Positions 31,117 through 44,229 of a DNA stretch of 64,000 nucleotides are shown here, one piece after another. The DNA comes from Lathyrus oleraceus (taxonomy: Eukaryota; Streptophyta; Magnoliopsida; Fabales; Fabaceae). Under the pieces are notes generated by a model. It was not told where the DNA came from and did not search any database. It worked only from the letters and a program-made list of their open reading frames with translations. The position numbers and the translations under genes are program-made. The first letter of the stretch is position 1; the number at the start of each line of letters is the position of its first letter. The DNA lies in the NCBI RefSeq assembly GCF_024323335.1, contig NC_066581.1:439184281-439248280 (forward strand). Reading direction: 5' to 3'.

Positions 31117-34100
31117 AGGTCATTCTAGCCGGAGAAGTGAAGTTTAGAAATCTTCATCTTGGCGCGGTAGAATGGGCTTAAATAACAGTAATGAGACAAA
31201 TTTTGGTCCCTAAGAGACCTCATGATGCAAATGTATGCATGCAAAAGACACAAACTCTGTGGGGAATATAATTCACACAGAAGAAAAGGCGATCCATCGG
31301 AGTAGTTCACTCACCAGGAACAGAGACTCTAACAGGACTCTTATGGGGATAATGAAAAGGAATGCGTGAGCAGGACACGACTTTGATTTAGGGGATAACG
31401 AGACATCGGACTGGAGACTTTACTGGGGAAGTAAAAGACTCAAACTGGGGAGAGAAAGAAATTCCAAAGGAAAACACTCCCATTGGAAAGACTCAAGCTG
31501 ACTCACAAAATGCATGTACTGGGGATAACACCAATACAGCAACACGAATAGCAACACAAATCCGCTGGGGAAATCTAGAAAAGACTTTCCAGGGGAAATC
31601 AAAGGATGAGATGTTACCGGTTAGTGAGTAACAAACTCAGGAAGAATGAATATCTAAGACCTGTATGAGGGTGAGAGATATCAATCAACCAAACATCTGA
31701 GAAAGACCTGAAAAAGGTACATAAACTCAAGAAAATCTGACTCCACAGGGTACCAAGGTCATAATAGGGAGCAGAAAGGAAGGAAACACCAAGGATACCG
31801 GGTTGTAGGTATGTAACAGGTGACCGACCAAAGCGTGAATTGGTGTGTTCCAAAACACTCATCATCCTGAAGAAAGCGAAAGCAAACTTGTTTATAGGAT
31901 GGACATTTGATTCTGTAAAGAATGCAAATCTTACTCAATTGGGGAAACAAACAAAGGATCCGACAAAAGAGCGTATGAGACATATTATCTATAGCCGTCA
32001 AAACGTAGATAATATACTCGCATGGAAGATTATCCTGAACCGGGTTGTAGGTTGTTTATAGGATAAAGATCTGGAAACGTGAATTGGTTTGTGTTCCAAG
32101 ACACTCATCATCCTGAAGAAAGCTAGAAAAGCAGACTTGTTTATAGGATGAACATTCGATTCCACAAGGAATACGAATCTTACTCTGCGGAGAAAACAAT
32201 CGAAAGATTGACCCAAGAGCGAAAGAGACATAATATCCATTACCGTCAGAACGTGGATAGTACACTCAAAAGGAAGATTATCCTGAACCGGGTTGTAGGT
32301 TGTTTATAGGATAAAAATCCGAAAATGTGAATTAGTTTGTGTTCCAAGACACTCATCATCCTGAAGAGAGCGAAAGAAAACTTGTTTATAGGATGGACAT
32401 TCGATTCCACAAGGAATACGAATCTTACTCGACAGGGGGAAAATCAACAAAGGATTCCAACCAAAGAGTGCATGAGACATATCATTCATTACCGGCAGAC
32501 CGTGAATAATATACTCGGAAGGAAAAGACACCAGAGATACCGAAGTATATAATAGGTGACTAACCAAAAAGGAGAGACAATCGATACCAAGCATCCGGGT
32601 AAACGAAAAACAACTCAAAGGGATAAATCGCAAGCAACCGGCAATTATCCGAAACAACAAATATTCGATTCCGCAAAGGGAAATAACGAATCTTACTCGA
32701 CTAGGGAAACACAACAGGTTTCAACTGAAGAGTGGATGAGATATATTATTCATTACCGTCAAAACGTGAATAATAACCTCGAGAGGAAGATTATCCTGAA
32801 CCGGGTTGTAGGTTGTTTATAGGATAAAAATCCGAAAAGAAAGGCATCGGGATACCAAACTAGGTATATAAAGATGGTCGATCAAAGGGAGCAACAGACA
32901 TTACCAACAAGAGGGTAAATGAAAGGCGATCTGCTGAGGATACATTGGTACAAAAAATCAATGATCCGGGGATGAATTGCACAAACAACAATTATCCACA
33001 ACGACAAGCTGGGGATATATTGATGACAATCAACAATCCGGGGAACACAATCACTGACAAACGGTGAAGGGACCCGCTGCGGATAAAATTGCTAGCATAC
33101 GACAATTATCCACAAAAGATTGGCTGGGGATAAAAGTGCTTATTCAAGCGACTCATCCAAGCGAAGGAAAACCAACATCGAATACTAGATGAAGATAACC
33201 ACAAAGAGGGGATTACATCTACCAAAAGTTGGATAGAAAACCACAGAAAGGGAATTGCCATCGGTTGGGATGAACAACAAAGTTGACTCCGTTAGGGGAG
33301 AAAATGGGGTTTATAACTACCGGGTAGTAGGTAGAAAACCGCAAAGATAGGACTTACAACTGCTGGTTTGTAGGCAGAAGGCCAAACATTCCACTAAGGA
33401 TAAGATGAATGAGCGCCGGTTTGTAAGCAACTATTCATTTGTGCCTCAGTGAAGCGCAAGAGACAGTTGAAAAAGGCCAATTTAGGATCGAACCAAAAAG
33501 GCAGACTGAATCAAGACTCGTCCTGATGAGGATATAACTCAAAAGGGAAAACCCGTCCCAATGTATGTTGGGAGGGAACGGAAATAACCGTCATCCACGA
33601 GGATGTATCTCAGTGGCGAAATGGCAGGAAAGGATAGACACTTTCTGCTTAAGGGCTGACTCTATTTTGAGAGATTAAACACCCGACATCCGCTTTGGGA
33701 GATCTATAAAGGAGATCTATATCACCACAGCAGGGAACAACGAACAAAAGATATATGGCAAAAATGCAACATGAATATCTGAATGTTTATGAGTATGCAT
33801 GAATATGCGTGATTTATGTTTGATGAATGCTGGCAAAACAGACATTTCTAACACAAACAGGACCAGGAATCAAACATCCGGTACTATACTTCCGGGGAAA
33901 GACCAACCGGAACGCCAATTTGCAGGAGATCTTCAGGCTGAAAAGCAAAGATCTGCGGGAGGCAAAACAAGAGATATCACAAAATCTCTGAGTAATGGAT
34001 CAGCAATCAACCCAACTGGAGTACAGAAAGTCACAACAGGCATAAACAGCCACAAAGAGAAATCTGTTGGGGGATGGGAGAAGTCCCGAAATATCTGCAG

Positions 34101-34623
34101 AGGAACAAGAGCTCACTGCGCAGGCGAGAACTGCTACGAAGCAACTCCAAAATAACTCCACTGGGGGAATAACCCACTGAGGGAGAACAGATCATCCACA
34201 TAGAATCTGGCTGCACAAGCAACTCTACCTGGGGATAATGCAAATATCCATTCCATTGGGGAACAACCCGCTGAGGAGGAAGAAAAGATCACACAAGTAG
34301 ATTCTGCGACAAGCCCCTCTACTGGGGATCAAAAGCAAAAGGAGGTCCACCAAATCTATGTATGATAGATTACCAACCAACCCTACTGGGGAAAACAGAG
34401 ATTTCAACTCCGGCGGAGATTCTGAGGAGGATATCACGGATGCAATCCTGACTCTGTTGAGGAAAAAGTCCACAACTGCTGAGGAGGAACACAATCACTG
34501 CCCTGCCGAAGGAATAAACACACTGATGGGGAGATATAGCAGCTCCGCTGGCGACGTGGCCGGGGAAGAGAGTACTACTGGAGCAAACAAAATCTTCCAC
34601 AACACTCTGCTCTGGGGATATAT
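31117..34623 (-). other. Ogre-2 3' UTR, LTR-proximal part, with tandem repeats
   Basis: Non-coding. Between about 31800 and 32830 a unit of about 246-249 bases repeats three to four times. The word TGTGTTCCAAGACACTCATC or its near copy starts at 31844, 32090 and 32339. The word GAACCGGGTTGTAGGTTGTT recurs near 32036, 32286 and 32797. The remainder (32830-34620) is rich in CTGGGGA/CTGAGGA words. Frames of up to 136 codons lie in the repeats and match no family. The region continues at 43208 after the nested Tekay element. Confidence 0.75.
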
Positions 34624-36643
34624 TGTAACACCCTTCTAAAATACCCCAAATATTTAATTAAAATAATAAACATATATCAGAGTAATTATGCAGTTAAGGG
34701 TGTCACACAATCATTCACACCATGTTCCAAAATAACTGTCATGCTCTTTATTTAATCAATTAAACATTTGCATAAATCGCAGCGGATATAAATCAAATTA
34801 ATCAAAACATGTAACATACTACATGTAAACTGGTTCAACAATCTTTAACAACATAATTAAAAAGGTTCCCTCCCGATGTTACATCTATCAGAGCATGACC
34901 CACTAAGGAGACTACACTAGACTCCCAGCATTCGCTTCTACTCAACTCATTTCTCGTTACCTGAAAAATAGTTGTAAGGGTGAGTTCCTCAATCGATATA
35001 ATAAGCATTATAGAATATAATGTCATGTTAAGTAATTTAACACATTAATCACCCTAATCACAACATACAATCAGTAACAGCACATCAGCTCAACATCATA
35101 CTCAACACCAACATAAAACACAAGTATAATCTCGAATCATACTCCATAATAACACAACCACACGTATAATATTGGAATACATCCATTCATATTATACGCC
35201 ATACATACATTATGCAATGAGACTCTACACATGCGGTACCGACTATTCTTGAACATACAGTTCAAGCTCACCGATCAAATCCAGATACGGCTACTAAGCT
35301 CACTAGTCCCACTCATTTGAGATCTAATGACTCACTCACTAATTCCTCACCATGGGAATTAGCTACAGCCCCAAAGGCTATGCTATGCACACTAATCATC
35401 TAGCATGCAAACATCAACAACAAATCCACAATGATTCACTCACTAATTCCTCACCATGGGAATTAGCTACAGCCCCTCAGGCTATGCTATGCACGCTAAT
35501 CATCTAGCAATGCAACATCAACAACAATTCACAATGGACATATGCTCACACTCTAAGCCATACAACAGTCCATTCACAATTACATGCATAATATATACAT
35601 TCACAGCATTATGCATATCATCATACATCATCAACACATGTATCAACACATCATTATCATGTCAATCAATTAAACATAGTATTAGCACACTCTACTAATA
35701 CCTATACTGCTCAAACAGCGGGAAATAATCCCTATTACATCATACGCCAACATAGGCCAACTCTCAATTATGTACACAACATTAAAAAGCCAATTTTTCC
35801 ACTCTGCAACAGTGTTAACTGGTTAACGCCCTGGGTTAACCGGTTAACGCAGCACAACACGCTTCCTGTCCCAAAACTTAACAGTGTTAACCGGGTAACG
35901 CCCTGGGTTAACCGGTTAACGCAGCACAACACGCTTCCTGTCCCAAAACTTAACAGTGTTAACCGGTTAACGCCCTGGGTTAACCGGTTAACGCAGACAA
36001 AACAGCAAATTTTCACAATTCAAAACAGTGTTAACCGGTTAACACCCTGGATTAACCGGTTAACGCAAGACAGAAGCTGTTCCTGCGCTAACTCAAGGCA
36101 GAATGCAGAATTCTCCGCATTTTCCGCCATTGGAGGACTTCCGGACCTCCGATTCAACTTCCGTAAAAAGCTACATTATCGGAAAATCACGACACATACA
36201 ATCACGGATTCAATTTCAGTTTTTAACACAGTTTAACCAACGTAATTCCAGCATTCACCAATCCCAATTAGGGTCAAATAACGGCTTATCACTACCCATT
36301 ACATATTATCCCGTAATACCCATTAATCGACGATAAACCCCCCTTACCTGAGTTAATCCGGCAACTTTGAGCTTCAAGCTTTTCCGTTCTCCAACCCTTG
36401 CTCTCTAGCTCTTCCTCTTGCCCTTTCTCCACTTTCTCAATCGCTTCTCTGCTTTTTCACGTAAAAAAACCTTTTTACCAAAATGAACCCTTTTTACTTA
36501 TTCCAACTTATATATTTTCCAATAATAATTATTATTCCAAAATAATAATAATAATCCAAAAATTCCAATTATTTAATTAAACTAATAATTATAATATTAA
36601 TTTAAATCAAATAATTATCTTATTTTTTTATTGGGGTGTTACA
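34624..36643 (-). repeat. 3' LTR of the Tekay element (2020 bp)
   Basis: In plus orientation it starts TGTAACACCCTTCTAAAATA and ends TTGGGGTGTTACA, an inverted end of TGTAACACCC. It is the same length as the other LTR. It contains a four-unit 72-base repeat (35810-36097). Frames shared by both LTRs (such as 35456-35698) are LTR copies with no family match. Confidence 0.95.
35810..36097. repeat. Four 72-bp repeats with paired GTTAACCGGTTAAC palindromes (3' LTR)
   Basis: Units start at 35810, 35882, 35954 and 36026. Each has CAGT, a palindrome GTTAACCGGTTAAC (or a one-base variant), GCCCTGG, a second palindrome, then a spacer of about 33 bases (GCAGCACAACACGCTTCCTG type). In unit 1 the palindromes are at 35814-35827 and 35835-35848. 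The array lies in U3, 0.55-0.83 kb from the LTR 5' end. Confidence 0.9.
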
Positions 36644-36658
36644 ACTCTCCCCCACTAA
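36644..36658 (-). other. Polypurine tract of the Tekay element
   Basis: The minus strand reads AGTGGGGGAGAGTT immediately before the LTR start TGTAACACC. It would prime plus-strand synthesis. Confidence 0.85.
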
Positions 36659-36685
36659 AAGAGTTTTCGTCCTCGAAAACATACC

Positions 36686-39600
36686 TCAAGCGAACAACTC
36701 TGGGTAAGACTCCTTCATCTTACTCTCCAGTTCCCAAGTCACATTGCCACCTGCTGGTCCTCCCCAAGCTACCTTCACCAAGGCAATCTCTTTACCCCGC
36801 AACTGCTTCAACTCTCGACCCTCGATCCTCATAGGTGATGTTTCAACAGTCAGGTTATCTCTCACCTGTACATCATCTATTTGGACTACATGCGACGGAT
36901 CATGAATGTACCTCCTCAACTGAGACACATGAAAAACCTCATGCAAATTCGCAAGCGACGGCGCTAAAGCGACACGATAGGCTACCTCCCCTATCCTCTC
37001 CAAAATCTGATAAGGACCAATAAATCGAGGTGTCAACTTCTTCGACTTCAAAGCTCGACCAACTCCAGTTATCGGAGTAACACGAAGAAACACATGATCT
37101 CCCTCTTGGAACTCAAGTGACTTCCTCCTCTTGTCATGATAACTCTTCTGACGACTCTGAGCAATTCTCATCTTCTCCTGAATCATCTTAATCTTTTCTG
37201 TAGTCTGTTGAACAATCTCCGGTCCAACCACAGCACTCTCACCGGACTCATACCAACATAACGGTGTCCGACATCTCCTACCATACAAAGCTTCAAACAG
37301 TGCCATACCAATGCTCGAATGAAAACTATTGTTGTAGGTAAACTCAATCAAAGGCAAATAACAATCCCAAGAACCTCCCTTTTCCAAAACACAAGCCCTC
37401 AAAAGATCCTCCAGTGACTGAATCGTCCTCTCAGTCTGACCATCAGTCTGCGGATGATATGCAGAACTCAATCTCAGCTTAGTTCCCAAAGCCCTCTGCA
37501 AACCTTCCCAGAACTTCGATGTAAATCTCGGATCTCTGTCTGAAACAATACTCGACGGAATACCATGCAAACTTACAATCTTCTCAATATACAACTCGGC
37601 TAATCTCTCTAACGGATAATCCATTCTGATCGGAATGAAATGACCCGATTTTGTCAACCTGTCAACAATCACCCAAATGGCTTCAAAATTCTTATTTGTC
37701 CTCGGCAAACCAGAAACAAAATCCATACTGATACTATCCCACTTCCACTCTGGAATAGCCAACGGTTGCATTAGCCCAGACGGCTTCTGATGCTCAATCT
37801 TTGACTTCTGACAAGTCAAACAGGAATAAACAAAACTCGCAATCTCTCTTTTCATTCCCGGCCACCAAAATAACTTCTTCAAATCATGATACATCTTCGT
37901 AGCTCCAGGATGAATACTCAAGCCACTACGATGTCCTTCCTCCAGAATACTCTTCTTAAGTTCGGTAACATCCGGAATACACACCCGATTACCAAATTTC
38001 AAAACACCATTCTCATCAACTCTGAATTCACCACCTTGGCTTTGATTCACTAAAGTCAACTTACCAACCAAAAGCACATCGGATTTCTGACCCTCTCTGA
38101 TCTCATCCAGAATACCACTTGTTAACTTCAACATTCCCAATTTAACACTATTGTGAGTACTCTCACACACCAAACTCAAGTCTCTGAACTGCTCAATCAA
38201 ATCCAATTCCTTAACCATTAACATAGACATATGCAATGATTTCCGACTCAACGCATCAGCCACTACATTTGCTTTACCCGGATGGTAATTCAAACCAAAG
38301 TCATAATCCTTCAGAAATTCTAACCATCTCCGCTGTCTCATATTCAGCTCTTTCTGATCAAACAAATACTTTAAACTTTTATGGTCACTGAAAACCTCAA
38401 ATCTTGATCCATACAAGTAATGCCTCCATAACTTCAGAACAAATACCACAGCTGCCAACTCTAAATCGTGTGTCGGATAGTTCCTCTCATGAACCCTCAG
38501 CTGTCTCGAAGCATAAGCTATAACCTGCTTATTCTGCATCAACACACCACCCAAACCCAACAATGAAGCATCACAGTAAACCTCAAATGATTCTGACGAA
38601 CTCGGTAATATCAGAATAGGAGCAGTAGTCAACCTTCTCTTTAACTCTTGGAAACCTTCTTCACATTTTGAGTCCCAAACAAATGCTTGCCCCTTTCTAG
38701 TCAACATCGTCAACGGTAACGCCAACTTAGAAAATCCCTCAATGAACTTCCTATAATAACTTGCAAGTCCAAGAAAACTCCTTATCTCAGAAACTGACTT
38801 CGGAGCTTCCCACTTAGATACCGCTTCTATCTTAGAAGGATCAACAGCAACACCACCTCTTGAAATCACATGACCAAGAAAACTAACCTCTTCTAACCAA
38901 AATTCACATTTAGAGAGTTTAGCAAATAACTTCTTTTCTCGTAGAACTTCTAAAACCACTCTCAAATGCTCAGCATGCTCTTCTTCAGATTTCGAATACA
39001 CCAAAATGTCATCAATAAACACCACAACAAACTGATCTAGGTACGGATGGAAAATCCTATTCATGTACTCCATAAATACTCCAGGCGCATTAGTCACACC
39101 AAAAGGCATTACAGAATACTCATAATGTCCATACCTTGTTCTGAAAGCAGTCTTCTGAATATCCTCAGTTTTCACACGTATCTGATGATACCCAGATCTC
39201 AAATCTATCTTGCTGAACACACTCGCACCAACCAACTGATCCATCAAATCATCAATCCTCGGCAAAGGATACCGATTCTTGATCGTCACTTTATTCAGTT
39301 GCCTGTAGTCCACACACAACCTCATAGTGCCTTCTTTCTTCTTAACCAACAACACTGGTGCACCCCACGGTGACACACTCGGACGAATAAATTTCTTATC
39401 CAACAGATCTTCCAACTGGCTCTTCAATTCAGTCAACTCAACAGCAGACATACGGTACGGAGCCATCGATATCGGTCTAGTACCAGGTACCAAATCAATC
39501 GAGAACTCAACTTCACGCTCTGGCGGTAATTCATTCACTTCTTCTGGAAACACATCAGGAAAATCACACACCACGGCTAGATCGCCAATCACCAGTTTAT

Positions 39601-41056
39601 CTTTAGCCTCCATAGTCGCTAACAGCATAAACAACTCCGCCCCATCTGCTACTTCCTCATTCACCTGCCTGGCTGATAGAAACAAACTCTTTCCTTCTTC
39701 AATCTCAGGAAATATCACAGTCTTATCAAAACAATTGATATAGACTCGGTTAAACACCAACCAGTTCATACCCAAGATAACATCAATCTGCACTAATGGA
39801 AGACACACAAGGTCTATCCCAAAGTCTCTACCAAAAATACTCAAAGGACAATTCAAACAAACTGAAGTAGTAGTCACTGAACCCTTCGCAGGAGTATCAA
39901 TCACCATACTTCCAAGCATCTCAGATATCTCTAACTTAAGTTTCACAGCACAATCCAAAGATATAAAGGAATGAGTAGCACCGGTGTCAATAATAGCTAC
40001 AAGAGGAAAGCCATTAATATAACACGTACCTCGGATCAAACGATCATCTGCAGAAGTCTCAGAACCCGATAAAGCAAAGACCTTGCCTCCTGACTGATTC
40101 TCTTTCTTCGGCTTAGGACACTGTGGACTGGTATGACCCAACTCTCCACAGTTGAAACAAGTTACAGTCTTCAACCGACACTCTGCAGCCAAATGACCAC
40201 CTTTTCCACACTTGAAACACTTCATCTCAGCACTGGTACACTCATGGACACGATGTCCAGCCCGACCACATCTATAACACTTAGCAGGAGCACTAGAGTC
40301 TCCCCCACTAGGCCTCTTCATCCCACTCTGCTTCTGGAAACCTTTGCCAGCTGCATACGGTTTTCCACGATCATTCTGATTCTTGCCTTTTCTATCAACT
40401 CTCTGTTGATAGCTCTCTGCTCTGGCTTTGGAATCCTGTTCAAAGATCCTGCAACAGTCAACCAAGTCAGAAAACACTCTGATCCGTTGGTATCCAATAG
40501 CCTGTTTGATCTCGGGATGCAACCCGTTCTCAAACTTCACACATTTCGAAAATTCTCCAGCAGCCTCATTATAGGGAGTATAATACTTTGACAGCTCTGT
40601 GAACTTAGCAACATACTCCGTAACAGACTTGTTACCCTGCTTCAATTCCAAAAACTCTATCTCTTTCTTTCCTCTGACATCCTCTGGAAAATATTTCCTC
40701 AGAAATCTCTCTCTGAACACCGCCCAAGTGATCTCAGCATTCCCAGCAGCTTCCAACTCAGTGCGGGTAGCAACCCACCAATCATCTGCTTCTTCTGACA
40801 GCATATGCGTACCGAACCTGACCTTCTGGTTATCGGCACATTCAGTTACTCGGAAGATTCTCTCGATCTCCTTCAACCACTTCTGAGCACCATCTGGATC
40901 GTATGCTCCCTTAAACATTGGAGGATTGTTCTTCTGGAACTCACTCAGTTGACGAGCAGCTCCCATTCCCACAACATTCGGATTTCCTCCAAGTACTCCA
41001 GCTAGCATACCCAGAGCCTCAGCAATCGCAGCATCATCTCTACCTCTTCCAGCCAT
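36686..41056 (-). CDS. Tekay gag-pol polyprotein with chromodomain-like C-terminus, intact
   Basis: A 1456-residue frame without interruption. Gag occupies about 40-215. Three CCHC zinc knuckles lie at 260-273, 280-293 and 300-313. The protease has D-T-G at 357-359. RT contains [17 protein letters not shown] and the catalytic FIDDILVYS (Asp 682-683). RNase H has Asp829 (YCDAS), Glu866, Asp891 and Asp934. The integrase zinc finger uses His1042, His1049, Cys1079 and Cys1082. Its catalytic residues are Asp1112, Asp1173 and Glu1209, with exactly 35 residues between the last two. A GPY/F segment (1346-1370) precedes a chromodomain-like end (about 1408-1455, [19 protein letters not shown]). A complete chromovirus polyprotein makes particles, copies the RNA and directs integration. 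Length and order fit the Tekay/Del group. The Met at 41056 opens the frame. The leader is short (41057-41166) and non-coding. Confidence 0.95.
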   Translation of the reverse strand: MAGRGRDDAAIAEALGMLAGVLGGNPNVVGMGAARQLSEFQKNNPPMFKGAYDPDGAQKWLKEIERIFRVTECADNQKVRFGTHMLSEEADDWWVATRTELEAAGNAEITWAVFRERFLRKYFPEDVRGKKEIEFLELKQGNKSVTEYVAKFTELSKYYTPYNEAAGEFSKCVKFENGLHPEIKQAIGYQRIRVFSDLVDCCRIFEQDSKARAESYQQRVDRKGKNQNDRGKPYAAGKGFQKQSGMKRPSGGDSSAPAKCYRCGRAGHRVHECTSAEMKCFKCGKGGHLAAECRLKTVTCFNCGELGHTSPQCPKPKKENQSGGKVFALSGSETSADDRLIRGTCYINGFPLVAIIDTGATHSFISLDCAVKLKLEISEMLGSMVIDTPAKGSVTTTSVCLNCPLSIFGRDFGIDLVCLPLVQIDVILGMNWLVFNRVYINCFDKTVIFPEIEEGKSLFLSARQVNEEVADGAELFMLLATMEAKDKLVIGDLAVVCDFPDVFPEEVNELPPEREVEFSIDLVPGTRPISMAPYRMSAVELTELKSQLEDLLDKKFIRPSVSPWGAPVLLVKKKEGTMRLCVDYRQLNKVTIKNRYPLPRIDDLMDQLVGASVFSKIDLRSGYHQIRVKTEDIQKTAFRTRYGHYEYSVMPFGVTNAPGVFMEYMNRIFHPYLDQFVVVFIDDILVYSKSEEEHAEHLRVVLEVLREKKLFAKLSKCEFWLEEVSFLGHVISRGGVAVDPSKIEAVSKWEAPKSVSEIRSFLGLASYYRKFIEGFSKLALPLTMLTRKGQAFVWDSKCEEGFQELKRRLTTAPILILPSSSESFEVYCDASLLGLGGVLMQNKQVIAYASRQLRVHERNYPTHDLELAAVVFVLKLWRHYLYGSRFEVFSDHKSLKYLFDQKELNMRQRRWLEFLKDYDFGLNYHPGKANVVADALSRKSLHMSMLMVKELDLIEQFRDLSLVCESTHNSVKLGMLKLTSGILDEIREGQKSDVLLVGKLTLVNQSQGGEFRVDENGVLKFGNRVCIPDVTELKKSILEEGHRSGLSIHPGATKMYHDLKKLFWWPGMKREIASFVYSCLTCQKSKIEHQKPSGLMQPLAIPEWKWDSISMDFVSGLPRTNKNFEAIWVIVDRLTKSGHFIPIRMDYPLERLAELYIEKIVSLHGIPSSIVSDRDPRFTSKFWEGLQRALGTKLRLSSAYHPQTDGQTERTIQSLEDLLRACVLEKGGSWDCYLPLIEFTYNNSFHSSIGMALFEALYGRRCRTPLCWYESGESAVVGPEIVQQTTEKIKMIQEKMRIAQSRQKSYHDKRRKSLEFQEGDHVFLRVTPITGVGRALKSKKLTPRFIGPYQILERIGEVAYRVALAPSLANLHEVFHVSQLRRYIHDPSHVVQIDDVQVRDNLTVETSPMRIEGRELKQLRGKEIALVKVAWGGPAGGNVTWELESKMKESYPELFA

Positions 41057-41166
41057 CTCTATTCTGAAAACCCAAACAAACTAAAACAATAAGTACTGAT
41101 AGGGTTACACAACACCTATCCCGTACAGGGGAAACAGAATAATTACGACTCGACTCGACCGACTAT

Positions 41167-41178
41167 GCTCTGATACCA
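41167..41178 (-). other. Primer binding site of the Tekay element (initiator tRNA-Met)
   Basis: The minus strand reads TGGTATCAGAGC, four bases from the inner end of the 5' LTR. It is the standard complement of the initiator tRNA-Met 3' end. Confidence 0.92.
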
Positions 41179-41182
41179 CTAA

Positions 41183-43202
41183 TGTAACACCCTTCTAAAA
41201 TACCCCAAATATTTAATTAAAATAATAAACATATATCAGAGTAATTATGCAGTTAAGGGTGTCACACAATCATTCACACCATGTTCCAAAATAACTGTCA
41301 TGCTCTTTATTTAATCAATTAAACATTTGCATAAATCGCAGCGGATATAAATCAAATTAATCAAAACATGTAACATACTACATGTAAACTGGTTCAACAA
41401 TCTTTAACAACATAATTAAAAAGGTTCCCTCCCGATGTTACATCTATCAGAGCATGACCCACTAAGGAGACTACACTAGACTCCCAGCATTCGCTTCTAC
41501 TCAACTCATTTCTCGTTACCTGAAAAATAGTTGTAAGGGTGAGTTCCTCAATCGATATAATAAGCATTATAGAATATAATGTCATGTTAAGTAATTTAAC
41601 ACATTAATCACCCTAATCACAACATACAATCAGTAACAGCACATCAGCTCAACATCATACTCAACACCAACATAAAACACAAGTATAATCTCGAATCATA
41701 CTCCATAATAACACAACCACACGTATAATATTGGAATACATCCATTCATATTATACGCCATACATACATTATGCAATGAGACTCCACACATGCGGTACCG
41801 ACTATTCTTGAACATACAGTTCAAGCTCACCGATCAAATCCAGATACGGCTACTAAGCTCACTAGTCCCACTCATTTGAGATCTAATGACTCACTCACTA
41901 ATTCCTCACCATGGGAATTAGCTACAGCCCCAAAGGCTATGCTATGCACACTAATCATCTAGCATGCAAACATCAACAACAAATCCACAATGATTCACTC
42001 ACTAATTCCTCACCATGGGAATTAGCTACAGCCCCTCAGGCTATGCTATGCACGCTAATCATCTAGCAATGCAACATCAACAACAATTCACAATGGACAT
42101 ATGCTCACACTCTAAGCCATACAACAGTCCATTCACAATTACATGCATAATATATACATTCACAGCATTATGCATATCATCATACATCATCAACACATGT
42201 ATCAACACATCATTATCATGTCAATCAATTAAACACAGTATTAGCACACTCTACTAATACCTATACTGCTCAAACAGCGGGAAATAATCCCTATTACATC
42301 ATACGCCAACATAGGCCAACTCTCAATTATGTACACAATATTAAAAAGCCAATTTTTCCACTCTGCAACAGTGTTAACCGGTTAACGCCCTGGGTTAACC
42401 GGTTAACGCAGCACAACACGCTTCCTGTCCCAAAACTTAACAGTGTTAACTGGGTAACGCCCTGGGTTAACCGGTTAACGCAGCACAACACGCTTCCTGT
42501 CCCAAAACTTAACAGTGTTAACCGGTTAACGCCCTGGGTTAACCGGTTAACGCAGACAAAACAGCAAATTTTCACAATTCAAAACAGTGTTAACCGGTTA
42601 ACACCCTGGGTTAACCGGTTAACGCAAGACAGAAGCTGTTCCTGCGCTAACTCAAGGCAGAATGCAGAATTCTCCGCATTTTCCGCCATTGGAGGACTTC
42701 CGGACCTCCGATTCAACTTCCGTAAAAAGCTACATTATCGGAAAATCACGACACATACAATCACGGATTCAATTTCAGTTTTTAACACAGTTTAACCAAC
42801 GTAATTCCAGCATTCACCAATCCCAATTAGGGTCAAATAACGGCTTATAACTACCCATTACATATTATCCCATAATACCCATTAATCGACGATAAACCCC
42901 CCTTACCTGAGTTAATCCGGCAACTTTGAGCTTCAAGCTTTTGCGTTCTCCAACCCTTGCTCTCTAGCTCTTCCTCTTGCCCTTTCTCCATTTTCTCAAT
43001 CGCTTCTCTTCTTTTTCACGTAAAAAAACCTTTTTACCAAAATGAACCCTTTTTACTTATTCCAACTTATATATTTTCCAATAATAATTATTATTCCAAA
43101 ATAATAATAATAATCCAAAAATTCCAATTATTTAATTAAACTAATAATTATAATATTAATTTAAATCAAATAATTATCTTATTTTTTTATTGGGGTGTTA
43201 CA
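41183..43202 (-). repeat. 5' LTR of the Tekay element (2020 bp)
   Basis: Same length and ends as 34624-36643 and about 11 base differences by eye. This LTR would act as the promoter. No obvious strong TATA box was singled out. A 5-base duplication TATAT follows at 43203. Confidence 0.95.
42369..42656. repeat. Four 72-bp repeats with paired palindromes (5' LTR)
   Basis: Equivalent of 35810-36097, offset by 6559. The copies differ from the 3' LTR at CpG centres of palindromes (CCGG versus CTGG) in units 1 and 2 and at one G/A in unit 4. Confidence 0.9.
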
Positions 43203-43207
43203 TATAT

Positions 43208-44040
43208 CACAGATCCTACTATCAACTGCGCTGAGGAAAGATATCAACAACTCAGCTTGCGACAACGCTGGGGAAAGCAGTAAAATACCGGGATATCAAT
43301 CCACCAACCATTGAATCTTCTAAGGGAAAACATCCATGCTAAGGAGAAAACCACAACTCCGCTGGCGTTTGCACTGGGGAGAGTGACAGGGTACCGGGGT
43401 CTCAAACCACCCACTACCGAAACTTCCAAATGGAAAACACCCATGTTGGGGAAGAATACTGCTGGAGAAGAAAACGAAGTCTTCAACAACACTCTGCTTA
43501 GGGAATAATCCTAACAAAAGCTCTGCTTGGGGGACAACCCCGATAAAGCAGGATAAAGAGGATACAACCAATGCCAGGAATATGAACCAATGTCTTACCT
43601 GTTGGGAATCATGCCACCCTCGGGAGAGCACTGAGAAATTCTTAAGTATCCTTTCATCTTTGTGAATGTTCACTTTGTTTAAAACAACAATTTGAAAAAT
43701 TTATTTGTTTAAAACAATGACATTTTATCAATTAAAACATGCAAAACATTTGTTGAATTGAAACAAATAAGAGTGCAAATAAATGGATAAAAGCTCAAAT
43801 TTATTTGATGGAATGGTAGCCCGCAAATGGCAAGACTCCATAGATCTGTACAAATTTGAAATCAGTGATATATATTGGAAGAGGGCTACATTGAACATAA
43901 TGATCCTTTCTCTACCAATTTGAATCTCGATGTATTCGAAGCTTCAGTTGACGACGAATCGAGAATCTCTGACGAAAAGACGGCTGCGGAACAGAAAGTC
44001 TTGTCAGGATGCAGGCACTTGCCAAATCCCTAATTTTTGC
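43208..44040 (-). other. Ogre-2 3' UTR, pol-proximal part
   Basis: Continuation of the Ogre-2 3' UTR past the Tekay insertion. CTGGGGA-type words continue to about 43560. The rest to the hairpins is AT-rich and has no convincing frame. Confidence 0.65.
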
Positions 44041-44189
44041 CTAGATTGCCCCAGGGTGAGGTACTCAATCTAGCGGGATGCAAATATACTCTTTTTTCAA
44101 GTCTCTAATTTTTGCCTGGATTACCCTTGCGGGTTATCCACCGAGACGCTCATTTTTGCCTAAGCCGCCCTTTCGGGTTTTCAACTTAG
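44041..44189 (-). other. Triplet of stem-loops just after Ogre-2 pol
   Basis: In plus-strand coordinates the inverted repeats are CTAGATTG/CAATCTAG (44041-44073), TGGAT-T-ACCC/GGGT-T-ATCCA around TTGC (44117-44140) and CTAAG...CCC/GGG...CTTAG around TTTC (44160-44189). On the coding strand they come in the order H1 (GAAA loop), H2 (GCAA loop), H3, matching Ogre-1 4583-4731. Each is followed by GCAAAAAT. Confidence 0.72.
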
Positions 44190-44229
44190 CGAGCCATTAT
44201 GTTTTTCATTTGCATATACTTTTTTTTTT

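Larger units (their letters stand above)
34624..43202 (-). mobile_element. Complete Tekay/Del-type chromovirus (Ty3/gypsy), young
   Basis: The 8579-base element has two 2020-base LTRs, TG...CA ends and a 5-base target duplication, TATAT (34619-34623 and 43203-43207). On the minus strand it has a primer site, one uninterrupted gag-pol frame of 1456 codons, a polypurine tract and a 3' LTR. I count about 11 differences between the LTRs by eye (about 99.5 percent identity), mostly transitions and several at CpG. A C-terminal chromodomain-like segment and three zinc knuckles fit the Tekay/Del group. It is inserted in the 3' UTR of Ogre-2. Structure and open frame are compatible with recent and possibly continuing mobility. 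Confidence 0.95.

Noticed and set aside
32304..32714. 136-codon minus-strand frame in the Ogre-2 3' UTR, and similar ones at 61067-61498
   Set aside because: They run through tandem repeats of the 3' UTR. The repeated phrases come from repeat units, and several overlapping frames are open at once.
35456..35698. 80-codon frame repeated at 42015-42257
   Set aside because: Equivalent positions of the two near-identical Tekay LTRs; low-complexity composition, no motif.
35810..36097. Regular direct repeats resembling a CRISPR array
   Set aside because: The 72-base units are repeated as wholes without unique spacers, lie in an LTR, and occur in a plant genome.
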